Part shown: one piece after another, positions 1 to 5,128 of the stretch
Numbering within the stretch: position 1 is the first letter of the stretch
How the letters are laid out: every line of letters starts with the position of its first letter
Source of the DNA: an uncultured Bacilli bacterium
GTDB taxonomy: Bacteria > Bacillota_I > Bacilli_A > RF39 > UBA660
Length of the DNA stretch: 6,151 nt
Assembly (NCBI GenBank): GCA_944363685.1
Contig: CALVUV010000078.1
Coordinates: 1 to 6,151, forward strand
Reading direction: 5' to 3'
Notes under the pieces: generated by a model
Databases searched by the model: none
What the model was told of the DNA's origin: nothing
Seen by the model: the letters and a program-made list of their open reading frames with translations, nothing else
Made by a program: the position numbers and the translations under genes

Positions 1-8
1 CACTATTT

Positions 9-35
9 TTAGCACTTGTCAAGTGTAAGTGCCAA
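9..35. promoter_or_regulatory. CIRCE-like inverted repeat (putative HrcA operator)
   Basis: The left arm TTAGCACTT (9-17) and right arm AAGTGCCAA (27-35) are separated by exactly nine bases. The classical CIRCE element, bound by the heat-shock repressor HrcA, is TTAGCACTC-N9-GAGTGCTAA. The match is 15 of 18 arm positions with the correct spacer. The site overlaps TTGTCA on the + strand (16-21) and TTGACA on the - strand (22-17), so a bound repressor would cover a promoter. It may regulate a divergent gene left of the window, or miaB, which is not a usual HrcA target. A chance palindrome, or a weak terminator of an upstream gene (GCACTT/AAGTGC stem with T-rich sequence after it), is the alternative. 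Confidence 0.5.
17..22 (-). promoter_or_regulatory. Leftward consensus -35 box, -10 outside window
   Basis: Read on the - strand, positions 22 to 17 spell TTGACA, a perfect sigma-A -35 hexamer. Sixteen bases remain before the window edge, so a normally spaced -10 box would lie just outside. Its overlap with the CIRCE-like repeat is the arrangement expected for a heat-shock promoter reading away from miaB. Only half of the promoter is visible, so this is tentative. Confidence 0.3.
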
Positions 36-44
36 TTATTTTTA

Positions 45-72
45 TTGTGTTCAAACTCTTTGATTTTATACT
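45..72 (+). promoter_or_regulatory. Candidate sigma-A promoter for miaB-ymcA
   Basis: TTGTGT (45-50) and TATACT (67-72) are separated by 16 bp and would start a transcript near 79, leaving a leader of about 34 nt with the miaB ribosome site. An overlapping second -10 candidate, TAAAAT (72-77), could also serve. AT-rich DNA produces such matches by chance, so confidence is moderate. The position just upstream of the first gene of a two-gene operon supports it. Confidence 0.4.
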
Positions 73-112
73 AAAATATGTTAAAATAAGTAGCAGTAAA
101 GGAGGAGTATTT

Positions 113-1525
113 ATGCATTTACCAGATTTTAAAGTAGCTAGAACAAGCAATAAAATAGAATATAAAAAAATTAGATATAATATAGAAGATAAATATAAAA
201 ATAAATATAAAGATAAACTTTGTTATTTAAGAACATATGGATGTCAAATGAATGAACATGATAGTGAGAATATTAAAGGAATATTAGAAGAGTTAGGTTA
301 TGGTTTTACTGATGATATGGATAAAGCTGACTTAATTGTTTTAAATACTTGTTCTATTAGAGAAAATGCTCATAATAAAGCTTTTGGATTATTAGGGAGA
401 ATTAAACATTTAAAGGAGACTAAGAAAGATTTAAAAGTAGGTTTATGTGGATGTATGGCTCAAGAAGAGATAGTAGTTAATACTATTATTAATAAATATC
501 CTTTTGTTAACTTTGTAATTGGTACTCATAACTTTTACGAGTTACCTCTTATTTTAGAAAAAAATGAGGAAGAAAATAAACAACAAGTAGAGGTATATTC
601 AAGAGAAGGAGATTTAATAGAAGATATGCCTATAGATAGAGCTAGCAAACATAAAGCTTATGTTAATATTATCTATGGATGTGATAAGTTCTGTACTTAT
701 TGTATTGTTCCTTATACTAGAGGAAGACAAAGAAGTAGAGAAAAAGAAGATATCTTAAAAGAGATAGATAATCTTATTAAAGATGGATATAAAGAAGTAA
801 CACTACTTGGGCAAAATGTTAATGCTTATGGTAAAGATTTATATAGTGATTATTCACTTGCAGAACTACTAGAAGATGTCGCTAAGACTAATATACCTAG
901 AATTAGATTTATGACTAGTCACCCTTGGGACTTTAATGATAAGATGATAGAAGTAATTGCAAAATATAAAAATATAATGCCAAGTATTCATTTACCAGTA
1001 CAATCAGGTAGTAATAGAATATTAAAATTAATGGGAAGACGTTATACAAAAGAGAGTTATTTAACATTATTTTCTAAGATGAAAGAATTAATTCCTAATT
1101 GTGCTATTTCTACAGATATAATAGTTGGTTTTCCAGGAGAGGAAGAAGAAGATTTTAAGGAAACATTAGATTTAGTTAATACTTGTAAATATGATAATGC
1201 TTATACATTTATATATTCGCCAAGAGTTGGGACTCCTGCTAGTAGACTTAAAGATGATATAAGTAAAGAAGAAAAAGAAAATAGACTTTATAAATTAAAT
1301 GATACAGTAAATAAATATTTTAAAGAGAATAATTTAAAATTAGTAGGTAAAAAAATACCTGTATTAGTAGATGGTATAAGTGATAAGAAAAATGAGTACT
1401 TTGGTTATAGTGATACTAATAAATTAGTTAATTTTACAGGTGATAATATAGAAATAGGTAGTATTGTAGATGTTTTAATAACAGATGCAAAGACTTGGAG
1501 TTTAGATGGAAAAGTTAGTGAGTAA
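113..1525 (+). CDS. miaB: tRNA-2-methylthio-N6-dimethylallyladenosine synthase MiaB
   Basis: This radical-SAM methylthiotransferase converts i6A37 to ms2i6A37 in tRNAs that read UNN codons, using two [4Fe-4S] clusters. The 470-residue product has the full family architecture. The N-terminal UPF0004 domain has cluster cysteines C44 (TYGCQMN), C80 (LNTCSIRE) and C114 (CGCMAQ). The radical-SAM motif CxxxCxxC is at C190, C194 and C197 (YGCDKFCTYC), with LLGQNVNAYG near 231-240 and the HLPVQSGS motif near 293-300. A TRAM RNA-binding domain covers about 405-465. The ATG at 113 is chosen because GGAGG (101-105) lies 7 nt upstream; an in-frame GTG at 29 would add 28 residues with no ribosome site and would precede the likely promoter. 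The lysine/tyrosine-rich first ~35 residues match the N-terminal extension usual in Bacillota MiaB (B. subtilis YmcB). The end overlaps ymcA by 20 bases, as in a translationally coupled operon. Confidence 0.96.
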   Translation: MHLPDFKVARTSNKIEYKKIRYNIEDKYKNKYKDKLCYLRTYGCQMNEHDSENIKGILEELGYGFTDDMDKADLIVLNTCSIRENAHNKAFGLLGRIKHLKETKKDLKVGLCGCMAQEEIVVNTIINKYPFVNFVIGTHNFYELPLILEKNEEENKQQVEVYSREGDLIEDMPIDRASKHKAYVNIIYGCDKFCTYCIVPYTRGRQRSREKEDILKEIDNLIKDGYKEVTLLGQNVNAYGKDLYSDYSLAELLEDVAKTNIPRIRFMTSHPWDFNDKMIEVIAKYKNIMPSIHLPVQSGSNRILKLMGRRYTKESYLTLFSKMKELIPNCAISTDIIVGFPGEEEEDFKETLDLVNTCKYDNAYTFIYSPRVGTPASRLKDDISKEEKENRLYKLNDTVNKYFKENNLKLVGKKIPVLVDGISDKKNEYFGYSDTNKLVNFTGDNIEIGSIVDVLITDAKTWSLDGKVSE

Positions 1526-1853
1526 TGATGATATTAAGAGGAAAGCAGAGGAGTTAGTAAAAGCTTTAAAAGAAGATAAGAGATATAAAGAGTATATAAG
1601 ATTAAGAGATGAGTTAAAGAATAATAAAGATGTTATGGATAAGATGAATAAAATAAAGTCTTTACAAAAAGATTATGTAAAGAGTGCTTATTTTAATAAA
1701 GAGATAGAAGTAAAATTAAAAGAGTTAAATAAAGAATTAGAGAAAAGCTCTTTATATAAAGATTATATAACTAAAGAAAAAGAGATAAATAATATTCTAA
1801 TTAATATAACTGAGGGTTTAAATATAACTTTCAATAATATATTAAATAAATAA
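1506..1853 (+). CDS. ymcA: YlbF/YmcA family regulator, probably YmcA (RicA)
   Basis: The product is a 115-residue, highly charged, all-helical protein. The segment MNKIKSLQKDYV (47-58) matches the conserved NQIKALQKQAV region of B. subtilis YmcA, and the position directly after miaB is the B. subtilis order (ymcB-ymcA-cotE). In B. subtilis, YmcA works with YlbF and YaaT in a complex that promotes RNase Y-dependent mRNA maturation and Spo0A activation, affecting sporulation, competence and biofilm. GGAG (1497-1500) sits 5 nt before the ATG, inside miaB. The protein has no cysteine, whereas B. subtilis RicA, as I recall it, carries C-terminal cysteines involved in Fe-S binding; the C-terminus here is short. 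The YlbF paralogue is the main alternative, and synteny favours YmcA. Confidence 0.85.
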   Translation: MEKLVSNDDIKRKAEELVKALKEDKRYKEYIRLRDELKNNKDVMDKMNKIKSLQKDYVKSAYFNKEIEVKLKELNKELEKSSLYKDYITKEKEINNILINITEGLNITFNNILNK

Positions 1854-1854
1854 C

Positions 1855-1884
1855 TTGATAATTAACATATAATTATGATAAAAT
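1855..1884 (+). promoter_or_regulatory. Sigma-A promoter with extended -10, drives leader RNA
   Basis: TTGATA (1855-1860) begins 2 bases after the ymcA stop codon. An 18-bp spacer leads to TAAAAT (1879-1884), preceded by TGA (1876-1878), giving an extended -10 (TGnTAAAAT). Transcription would begin near 1891. It therefore gives the leader and the following surface-protein gene a start separate from the miaB-ymcA operon. Confidence 0.6.
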
Positions 1885-1918
1885 CAAATTAATTAAGAGT
1901 AAGAAAGAAGGTAAAAAA

Positions 1919-1966
1919 ATGAGAAGAATTTGTTTACAAAATGTTACCTGGGGGGGGGCGGTTTAG
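1919..1966 (+). CDS. Putative 15-residue leader peptide ORF
   Basis: ATG at 1919 is preceded by GAAGG (1907-1911) with a 7-nt spacer, a reasonable ribosome site in this genome. The ORF encodes MRRICLQNVTWGGAV and stops at TAG 1964-1966. The final codons TGG GGG GGG GCG lie in the G9 run, so its frame depends on tract length. One G fewer moves the stop to 2010-2012 (30 residues); one G more moves it to 1975-1977 (19 residues). It lies inside a long RNA stem and before a terminator, like leader peptides of attenuators, but no run of regulatory codons is present. It may be chance; only position and the ribosome site support it. Confidence 0.35.
   Translation: MRRICLQNVTWGGAV
1950..1958 (+). repeat. 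Homopolymer run of nine G
   Basis: Nine consecutive G are followed by CGG, in a region where G+C is otherwise very low. No C-run in the leader complements it, so it is not a hairpin arm. Tracts of this length are prone to slippage during replication and transcription and are typical of phase-variable loci in other bacteria. Because such runs are also a common sequencing and assembly problem, the exact count should be treated as uncertain. Confidence 0.9.
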
Positions 1967-1999
1967 TAATAATCTAGTTACTTTCTTTCATAATGCGTT

Positions 2000-2031
2000 A
2001 AGAATAGAGTAGGATTATTCTATTCTTTTTT
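2000..2031 (+). terminator. Intrinsic terminator in leader of surface-protein gene
   Basis: AAGAATAGA (2000-2008) pairs with TCTATTCTT (2019-2027), a 9-bp stem with a 10-nt loop, ending in a T run (2026-2031). Flanking bases 1990-1996 and 2032-2038 can extend the structure. It lies downstream of the extended -10 promoter and only 21 bases before the start codon of the exported protein, so some read-through or antitermination is needed for the 1855 promoter to express that gene. Confidence 0.7.
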
Positions 2032-2052
2032 GCATTATAGAAGGAGGTAATG

Positions 2053-3855
2053 ATGAAAAAATTATTGAATTTTAGTTTTAGTAAAATATATATGATAAGT
2101 GTAATACTAATAAGTCTCTTAATAATGGGTGGATATTTTTCTTATGCTATGTTTACTGTTAGTGAAGAAAGAAGTAATGCCATTAGTATTGTTACTGGTA
2201 ACTTAATATATGATTTAACTGTAGATGGAGAAGATATAGAAAGTTTAGTTATACCTGCAAATACAACGATGGAGTTTATAGTTGTATTAAGTAATCCAAA
2301 TAATAGAATAGCAAGATTTAATTTTTATTATTTAGGAAGTCTTCCTGATGGAGTAAGTGCAGGTTACATAGTAGAAGATAATTCTAATATACCACCAGTT
2401 GAGACAGGAATAAACTTGGAAAAGTCTGGAACAAGTGGAAGTAGTAATACTTACAAAATAAAAGTAACTAATGCTACTGATAGTAGTGTAACTATAAATT
2501 TAGGAGTAAGTGTAGGACTAGATTATAATGATTTAACACTACCTAGTAATGGACATTTATTTGAGGAATATTCAGTGCCAGTAAAGGATATAATTTTAGA
2601 TAATCCAGGAGAAAATGGAGATATTTATGATGATGGAGAAGATACATTTATAACAGGAACTAATCCTGATAATTATATATGGTATAGTGGAAAGTTGTGG
2701 AGAGCAGTAAGTGTTAATAATAAAGAAGGTACTGTTAAGTTAGTTACTCAATGGAATATAAGTGCAATACCATACGATAATAATAGCAGTGCTTTTAAAG
2801 GAAGCTTCATGGAAGAATGGTTAAATGATACAACTGTAGATGGTTTTCTAGGTAATTTGAGAGATTATGAGAGTTTTATTAAAATTGATAATATGTGGAA
2901 TGCAACACAAATGACAAATGCTGATAAACCTCCAAAAACAACTATGGTGGAGGATCCAGTAGGTCTTTTAAATGCTTATGAATATAGTATTTGTGGTGCG
3001 AATAACAGTTATTTAAATAATAATCTTAGTTTTTGGCTTATAACTCCATATGATAATATTATGGTAAGAATTAAATCTTCAAAAGGTAATGTTATAAATA
3101 AAGACGTTTCCAGTGACTTATATGCAGGTGGTGTTAGACCATCAATAGTTTTAAGAGAAGATGTTAGAGTAGTGAGTGGAGATGGAACAGATGAAAATCC
3201 ATATAGATTATTTGGAGATAATGATAAAGACTTAAATGGCGCAAAACTTAATACCCGTTATAGTGGTGAATATGTGAGTTTTGGGATTGGAGAAAATACT
3301 TTATATAGAATAGTAAGTCACGAGGTAGAAGGTTTAACAAAAATAGCTAATTCTACCTATTTAAAATCAAATGGAAATCCTGTGTATATTTCTTTCGGTA
3401 ATAATCCTAATTTTTCTGTTACTAGTACTATGGGAGCATTTTTAAATAGAGAATACTTAAATAATTATTTATCCGAAAAAAATAGAAATATGATAGAAAA
3501 TAATACAACTTGGTATTTAGGAAAAGTTACTGGTAGTGCTAGTTATAAATTAGCTAAATATATAGATGTTAGTAGTAATATTTTAACAACAAATGTCACA
3601 ACTTCCTCAGTTGGTTTACTTCGCTTAGGTGAATTGATGGCCGGTCAAATGGATGAAGATACTAATTCAATTTGTTTATTAACTCCTAGGGATTCTTCTT
3701 TAATAAGACTTGTAGATATTTATGGCAATGCAGGATATTCTTGGCCAACAGGTGATTATGTAATGAGACCAACTCTAAATCTAAAATCTAACGTAGTAAT
3801 AACAGGAGGAACAGGAACTAAAACAGATCCCTTTGAAATTGAATTAAGTAATTGA
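2053..3855 (+). CDS. Exported protein: SipW/TasA-type signal and two tandem C-terminal modules
   Basis: I do not recognise a named family for this 600-residue protein. Residues 11-34 form one hydrophobic segment followed by FSYAMFTVSEERSNAISIVTGN, resembling the signal region of SipW-processed proteins (TasA, camelysin); cleavage near A32 is likely. About 50-160 look like a beta-sandwich domain rich in T, S, N and V. Two related modules follow: A (about 207-387) and B (about 402-598). They share a start (IWYSGKLWRAVS / NTLYRIVS), a VGLL motif (303, 519), a core (FWLITPYDN / ICLLTPRDS) and an end (VRPSIVLREDV..GDGTDENPY / MRPTLNLKSNV..GTGTKTDPF). The ATG at 2053 is chosen over 2050 because GGAGG (2043-2047) then has a 5-nt spacer. 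No LPXTG motif or C-terminal anchor is seen. A secreted, matrix or spore-surface role is inference from the signal and the neighbouring cotE. Confidence 0.85.
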   Translation: MKKLLNFSFSKIYMISVILISLLIMGGYFSYAMFTVSEERSNAISIVTGNLIYDLTVDGEDIESLVIPANTTMEFIVVLSNPNNRIARFNFYYLGSLPDGVSAGYIVEDNSNIPPVETGINLEKSGTSGSSNTYKIKVTNATDSSVTINLGVSVGLDYNDLTLPSNGHLFEEYSVPVKDIILDNPGENGDIYDDGEDTFITGTNPDNYIWYSGKLWRAVSVNNKEGTVKLVTQWNISAIPYDNNSSAFKGSFMEEWLNDTTVDGFLGNLRDYESFIKIDNMWNATQMTNADKPPKTTMVEDPVGLLNAYEYSICGANNSYLNNNLSFWLITPYDNIMVRIKSSKGNVINKDVSSDLYAGGVRPSIVLREDVRVVSGDGTDENPYRLFGDNDKDLNGAKLNTRYSGEYVSFGIGENTLYRIVSHEVEGLTKIANSTYLKSNGNPVYISFGNNPNFSVTSTMGAFLNREYLNNYLSEKNRNMIENNTTWYLGKVTGSASYKLAKYIDVSSNILTTNVTTSSVGLLRLGELMAGQMDEDTNSICLLTPRDSSLIRLVDIYGNAGYSWPTGDYVMRPTLNLKSNVVITGGTGTKTDPFEIELSN

Positions 3856-3870
3856 TACTTAATTCTTTTT
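3841..3870 (+). terminator. Intrinsic terminator overlapping stop codon of exported-protein gene
   Basis: GAATTAAGTA (3841-3850) and TACTTAATTC (3856-3865) form a perfect 10-bp stem. The 5-nt loop ATTGA contains the TGA stop codon, and TTTTT follows (3866-3870). The 5' arm encodes the last residues of the protein, so a translating ribosome would delay folding of the hairpin. Confidence 0.85.
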
Positions 3871-3871
3871 C

Positions 3872-3912
3872 TATAATTTTGTGTACTTTTTACCTAATAT
3901 TAGCATAGATTA
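3872..3912 (+). promoter_or_regulatory. Candidate cotE promoter(s)
   Basis: CATAGATTA (3904-3912) fits the sigma-K -10 pattern CATAnnnTA, and an AC (3885-3886, within TACT) lies at the sigma-K -35 distance (16-nt spacer). It also matches most of the sigma-E -10 CATACAnT, but with no convincing sigma-E -35. In B. subtilis cotE uses mother-cell sigma-E and sigma-K promoters, which makes this plausible. A difficulty is that transcription would begin near 3919, almost at the ribosome site. A perfect TATAAT (3872-3877) just after the upstream terminator is an alternative, but its best -35 (TTGATA, 3852-3857) is only 14 bp away. Confidence 0.3.
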
Positions 3913-3931
3913 AATTAGAGGAGGGATTAGT

Positions 3932-4477
3932 TTGCCAGCTTTTAAAGAAATTGTAACTAAAGCAGTTATAGGTAAAGGTAAAAAAACATTTACTGATAAT
4001 TTATCATTACAAGTAGAAAATAATCCTACTACTATTTTAGGTTGTTGGGTTATTAATCATAACTTTAAAGGCTCTATGTCTAATAAAACTGTTGTGATTT
4101 CTGGTAGTTATGATATTAATATTTGGTATTCTTATGATAATGATACGAAAACAGAGGTGTTTAAACAAACTCAAAATTATGAAGAGACTATAAATGTTCA
4201 AGGAGTTAATGACGACACTGAAAACGAAGAAGTTATTATTAGAAACTTAAGTGGACCTAGTTGTAGTAAAGCAGAAATTAATAATAATACTATAAACTGT
4301 ACTATTGATAAAACTCTTGGTATAGAATTAGTTGGTGATACAAAAGTTAGAATAAATACCTTAGATGATGAAGATGACTGGGATGAGATAATTGATAGTG
4401 ATGAAGATATTAATGCTAGAATAGATAATGAAGTAAATGAAGAATACTTACAAGAAAATAATGTTATTGATAATTAA
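3932..4477 (+). CDS. cotE: Outer spore coat morphogenetic protein CotE
   Basis: CotE directs assembly of the outer spore coat around the forespore in the mother cell. The 181-residue length equals that of the B. subtilis protein, and conserved blocks align in order: KEIVTKAVIGKGKK (5-18), TTILGCWVINHNF (33-45; B. subtilis SSILGGWIINH), SYDINIWYSYDNDTKTEV (59-76), VGDTKVRI (134-141) and a strongly acidic tail (145-181) like that which binds other coat proteins. Translation starts at TTG 3932, chosen because GGAGG (3920-3924) has a 7-nt spacer and the N-terminus MPAFKEIVTKAV aligns with MSEYREIITKAV. It follows ymcA as in B. subtilis, except that a 2-kb unit intervenes; mutS is not next. Its presence indicates an endospore former. 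Confidence 0.93.
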   Translation: MPAFKEIVTKAVIGKGKKTFTDNLSLQVENNPTTILGCWVINHNFKGSMSNKTVVISGSYDINIWYSYDNDTKTEVFKQTQNYEETINVQGVNDDTENEEVIIRNLSGPSCSKAEINNNTINCTIDKTLGIELVGDTKVRINTLDDEDDWDEIIDSDEDINARIDNEVNEEYLQENNVIDN

Positions 4478-4479
4478 TT

Positions 4480-4521
4480 AGAGGCTGTCAATAAAAAAAG
4501 GTTGACAGTCTCTATCTTTTT
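4480..4521 (+). terminator. Intrinsic terminator of cotE
   Basis: AGAGGCTGTCAA (4480-4491) pairs with TTGACAGTCTCT (4502-4513) over 12 bp with one G-U pair. The loop is A-rich and 10 nt long, and a T-rich tail runs to 4521. It begins 3 bases after the cotE stop codon. The 3' arm also supplies the -35 box of the rpsP promoter. Confidence 0.9.
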
Positions 4522-4530
4522 ATGTATAAT
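4502..4530 (+). promoter_or_regulatory. Perfect consensus sigma-A promoter for rpsP operon
   Basis: TTGACA (4502-4507) and TATAAT (4525-4530) are separated by exactly 17 bp. Both hexamers and the spacer are the textbook optimum, as expected for a highly expressed ribosomal-protein gene. Transcription would begin near 4537, giving a leader of about 24 nt that contains the rpsP ribosome site. Confidence 0.9.
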
Positions 4531-4560
4531 TATAACAGTAAAAAGAAAGGAGTAATGTTT

Positions 4561-4842
4561 ATGGCAGTAAAAATTAGATTAATGAGAATGGGTGCTAAGA
4601 AAAGACCATTTTATCGTATAGTTGCTACTGATTCAAGAAGTAGAAGAGATGGAGAATATCTTGAACTTGTAGGTACTTATAATCCTATTAATAGTGAAAA
4701 AGATGTTAAAATAAATGAAGAAGTTGCTCTTAAATGGTTAAATAATGGTGCTATTCCATCAGATACAGTTAGAAGTCTTTTTAAAGAAGCTGGTATTATG
4801 AAAAAATATGCTGAATCTAAAACTAAAAAGGAAACAAAATAA
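4561..4842 (+). CDS. rpsP: 30S ribosomal protein S16
   Basis: S16 binds 16S rRNA early in 30S assembly. The 93-residue product begins with MAVKIRLMRMGAKKRPFYRIV, the family signature, followed by ATDSRSRRDGEYLELVGTYNP (22-42) and a conserved WLNNGAIPSDTVRSL segment (59-73), with a lysine-rich tail. The ATG at 4561 has AAAGGAG (4546-4552) 8 nt upstream. In-frame ATGs at 4522 and 4555 are rejected: the first precedes the -10 box and transcription start, and the second leaves only a 2-nt spacer. It is the first gene of the operon and overlaps khpA by one base (TAATG). Confidence 0.98.
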   Translation: MAVKIRLMRMGAKKRPFYRIVATDSRSRRDGEYLELVGTYNPINSEKDVKINEEVALKWLNNGAIPSDTVRSLFKEAGIMKKYAESKTKKETK

Positions 4843-5090
4843 TGAGTTTAGTAGAATTAACTGAAAAAATTATTAAAAATATTGTTTTGAATGAAGATGC
4901 TGTATCAGTAAAAGAATTTCCTAGTGATAATGATAAAGATATTATAATAGAAGTTTTAGTATCTGAAGATGACTTAGGAAGAGTAATTGGAAAGAATGGT
5001 AGATGTGCTAATGCTATTAGGACTTTAGTACAAGCTAGTAGTTATATTAAAGATAATAAATATGTAAAAATTAATATTGATAAGTTTTAG
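4842..5090 (+). CDS. khpA: KH-domain RNA-binding protein KhpA (YlqC)
   Basis: This small RNA-binding protein forms a complex with KhpB/EloR in Bacillota, linked to control of cell elongation and division and to RNA binding. The 82-residue product is one type II KH domain with the GxxG loop G50-K-N-G53 in DLGRVIGKNGRCANAIRTLV (44-63). Length and position immediately after rpsP are as in B. subtilis (ylqC). Its ATG shares one base with the rpsP stop, and a GGA within AAAAGGAAA (4827-4833) serves as the ribosome site, so translation is probably coupled. Confidence 0.95.
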   Translation: MSLVELTEKIIKNIVLNEDAVSVKEFPSDNDKDIIIEVLVSEDDLGRVIGKNGRCANAIRTLVQASSYIKDNKYVKINIDKF

Positions 5091-5113
5091 GGGTTACTTA
5101 AGGTAATCCTTTT
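5091..5113 (+). terminator. Short hairpin after khpA (weak terminator)
   Basis: GGGTTAC (5091-5097) pairs with GTAATCC (5103-5109), 7 bp with one G-U pair and a TTAAG loop, then TTTT (5110-5113) interrupted by G. It starts right after the khpA stop codon. No convincing promoter lies between it and the next gene, so it may only reduce transcription into the peptidase gene, or stabilise the rpsP-khpA message. Confidence 0.5.
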
Positions 5114-5128
5114 GTTATTGGGGGAAAT

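Larger units (their letters stand above)
1891..2038 (+). promoter_or_regulatory. Structured leader RNA with terminator (attenuator or stand-alone sRNA)
   Basis: A 12-bp stem can form between GAAAGAAGGTAA (1903-1914) and TTACTTTCTTTC (1978-1989), with one G-U pair. It encloses 63 nt holding a small ORF's start codon and a G9 run, and it buries that ORF's ribosome site. The next base begins a second stem, ATAATGC (1990-1996) with GCATTAT (2032-2038), around the terminator hairpin. A closing stem followed directly by a terminator is the usual layout of riboswitches and attenuators. I do not recognise a known class. It could equally be a stand-alone small RNA ending at the terminator. The only downstream gene it could regulate is the 600-residue exported protein at 2053. 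Confidence 0.5.

Noticed and set aside
29..112. In-frame GTG start adding 28 residues to MiaB
   Set aside because: It has no ribosome site, lies before the likely promoter, and the ATG at 113 has GGAGG with a 7-nt spacer.
1863..1873. Sigma-E -10 (CATATAAT) before the leader
   Set aside because: No matching sigma-E -35 at the right distance; the sigma-A extended -10 promoter at the same place is much stronger.
1949..1961. G-quadruplex
   Set aside because: There is a single continuous G run plus one GG, not four separated G runs, so an intramolecular quadruplex is not supported.
1891..2040. T-box or other named riboswitch
   Set aside because: No T-box sequence (such as AGGGTGGNACCGCG) or any other aptamer core I know is present; the leader is left unclassified.
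2050..2052. ATG at 2050 as start of the exported protein
   Set aside because: Only 2 nt separate it from AGGAGG; the next ATG at 2053 has a workable 5-nt spacer.
3853..3855. TGA as a tryptophan codon (mycoplasma code)
   Set aside because: The TGA is followed at once by a terminator and all visible tryptophans in the conserved proteins are TGG.
4522..4560. Upstream ATG giving a 106-residue S16
   Set aside because: The ATG lies before and partly over the -10 region of the rpsP promoter, so it would not be in the transcript. The S16 family begins with MAVKIRL, at 4561.
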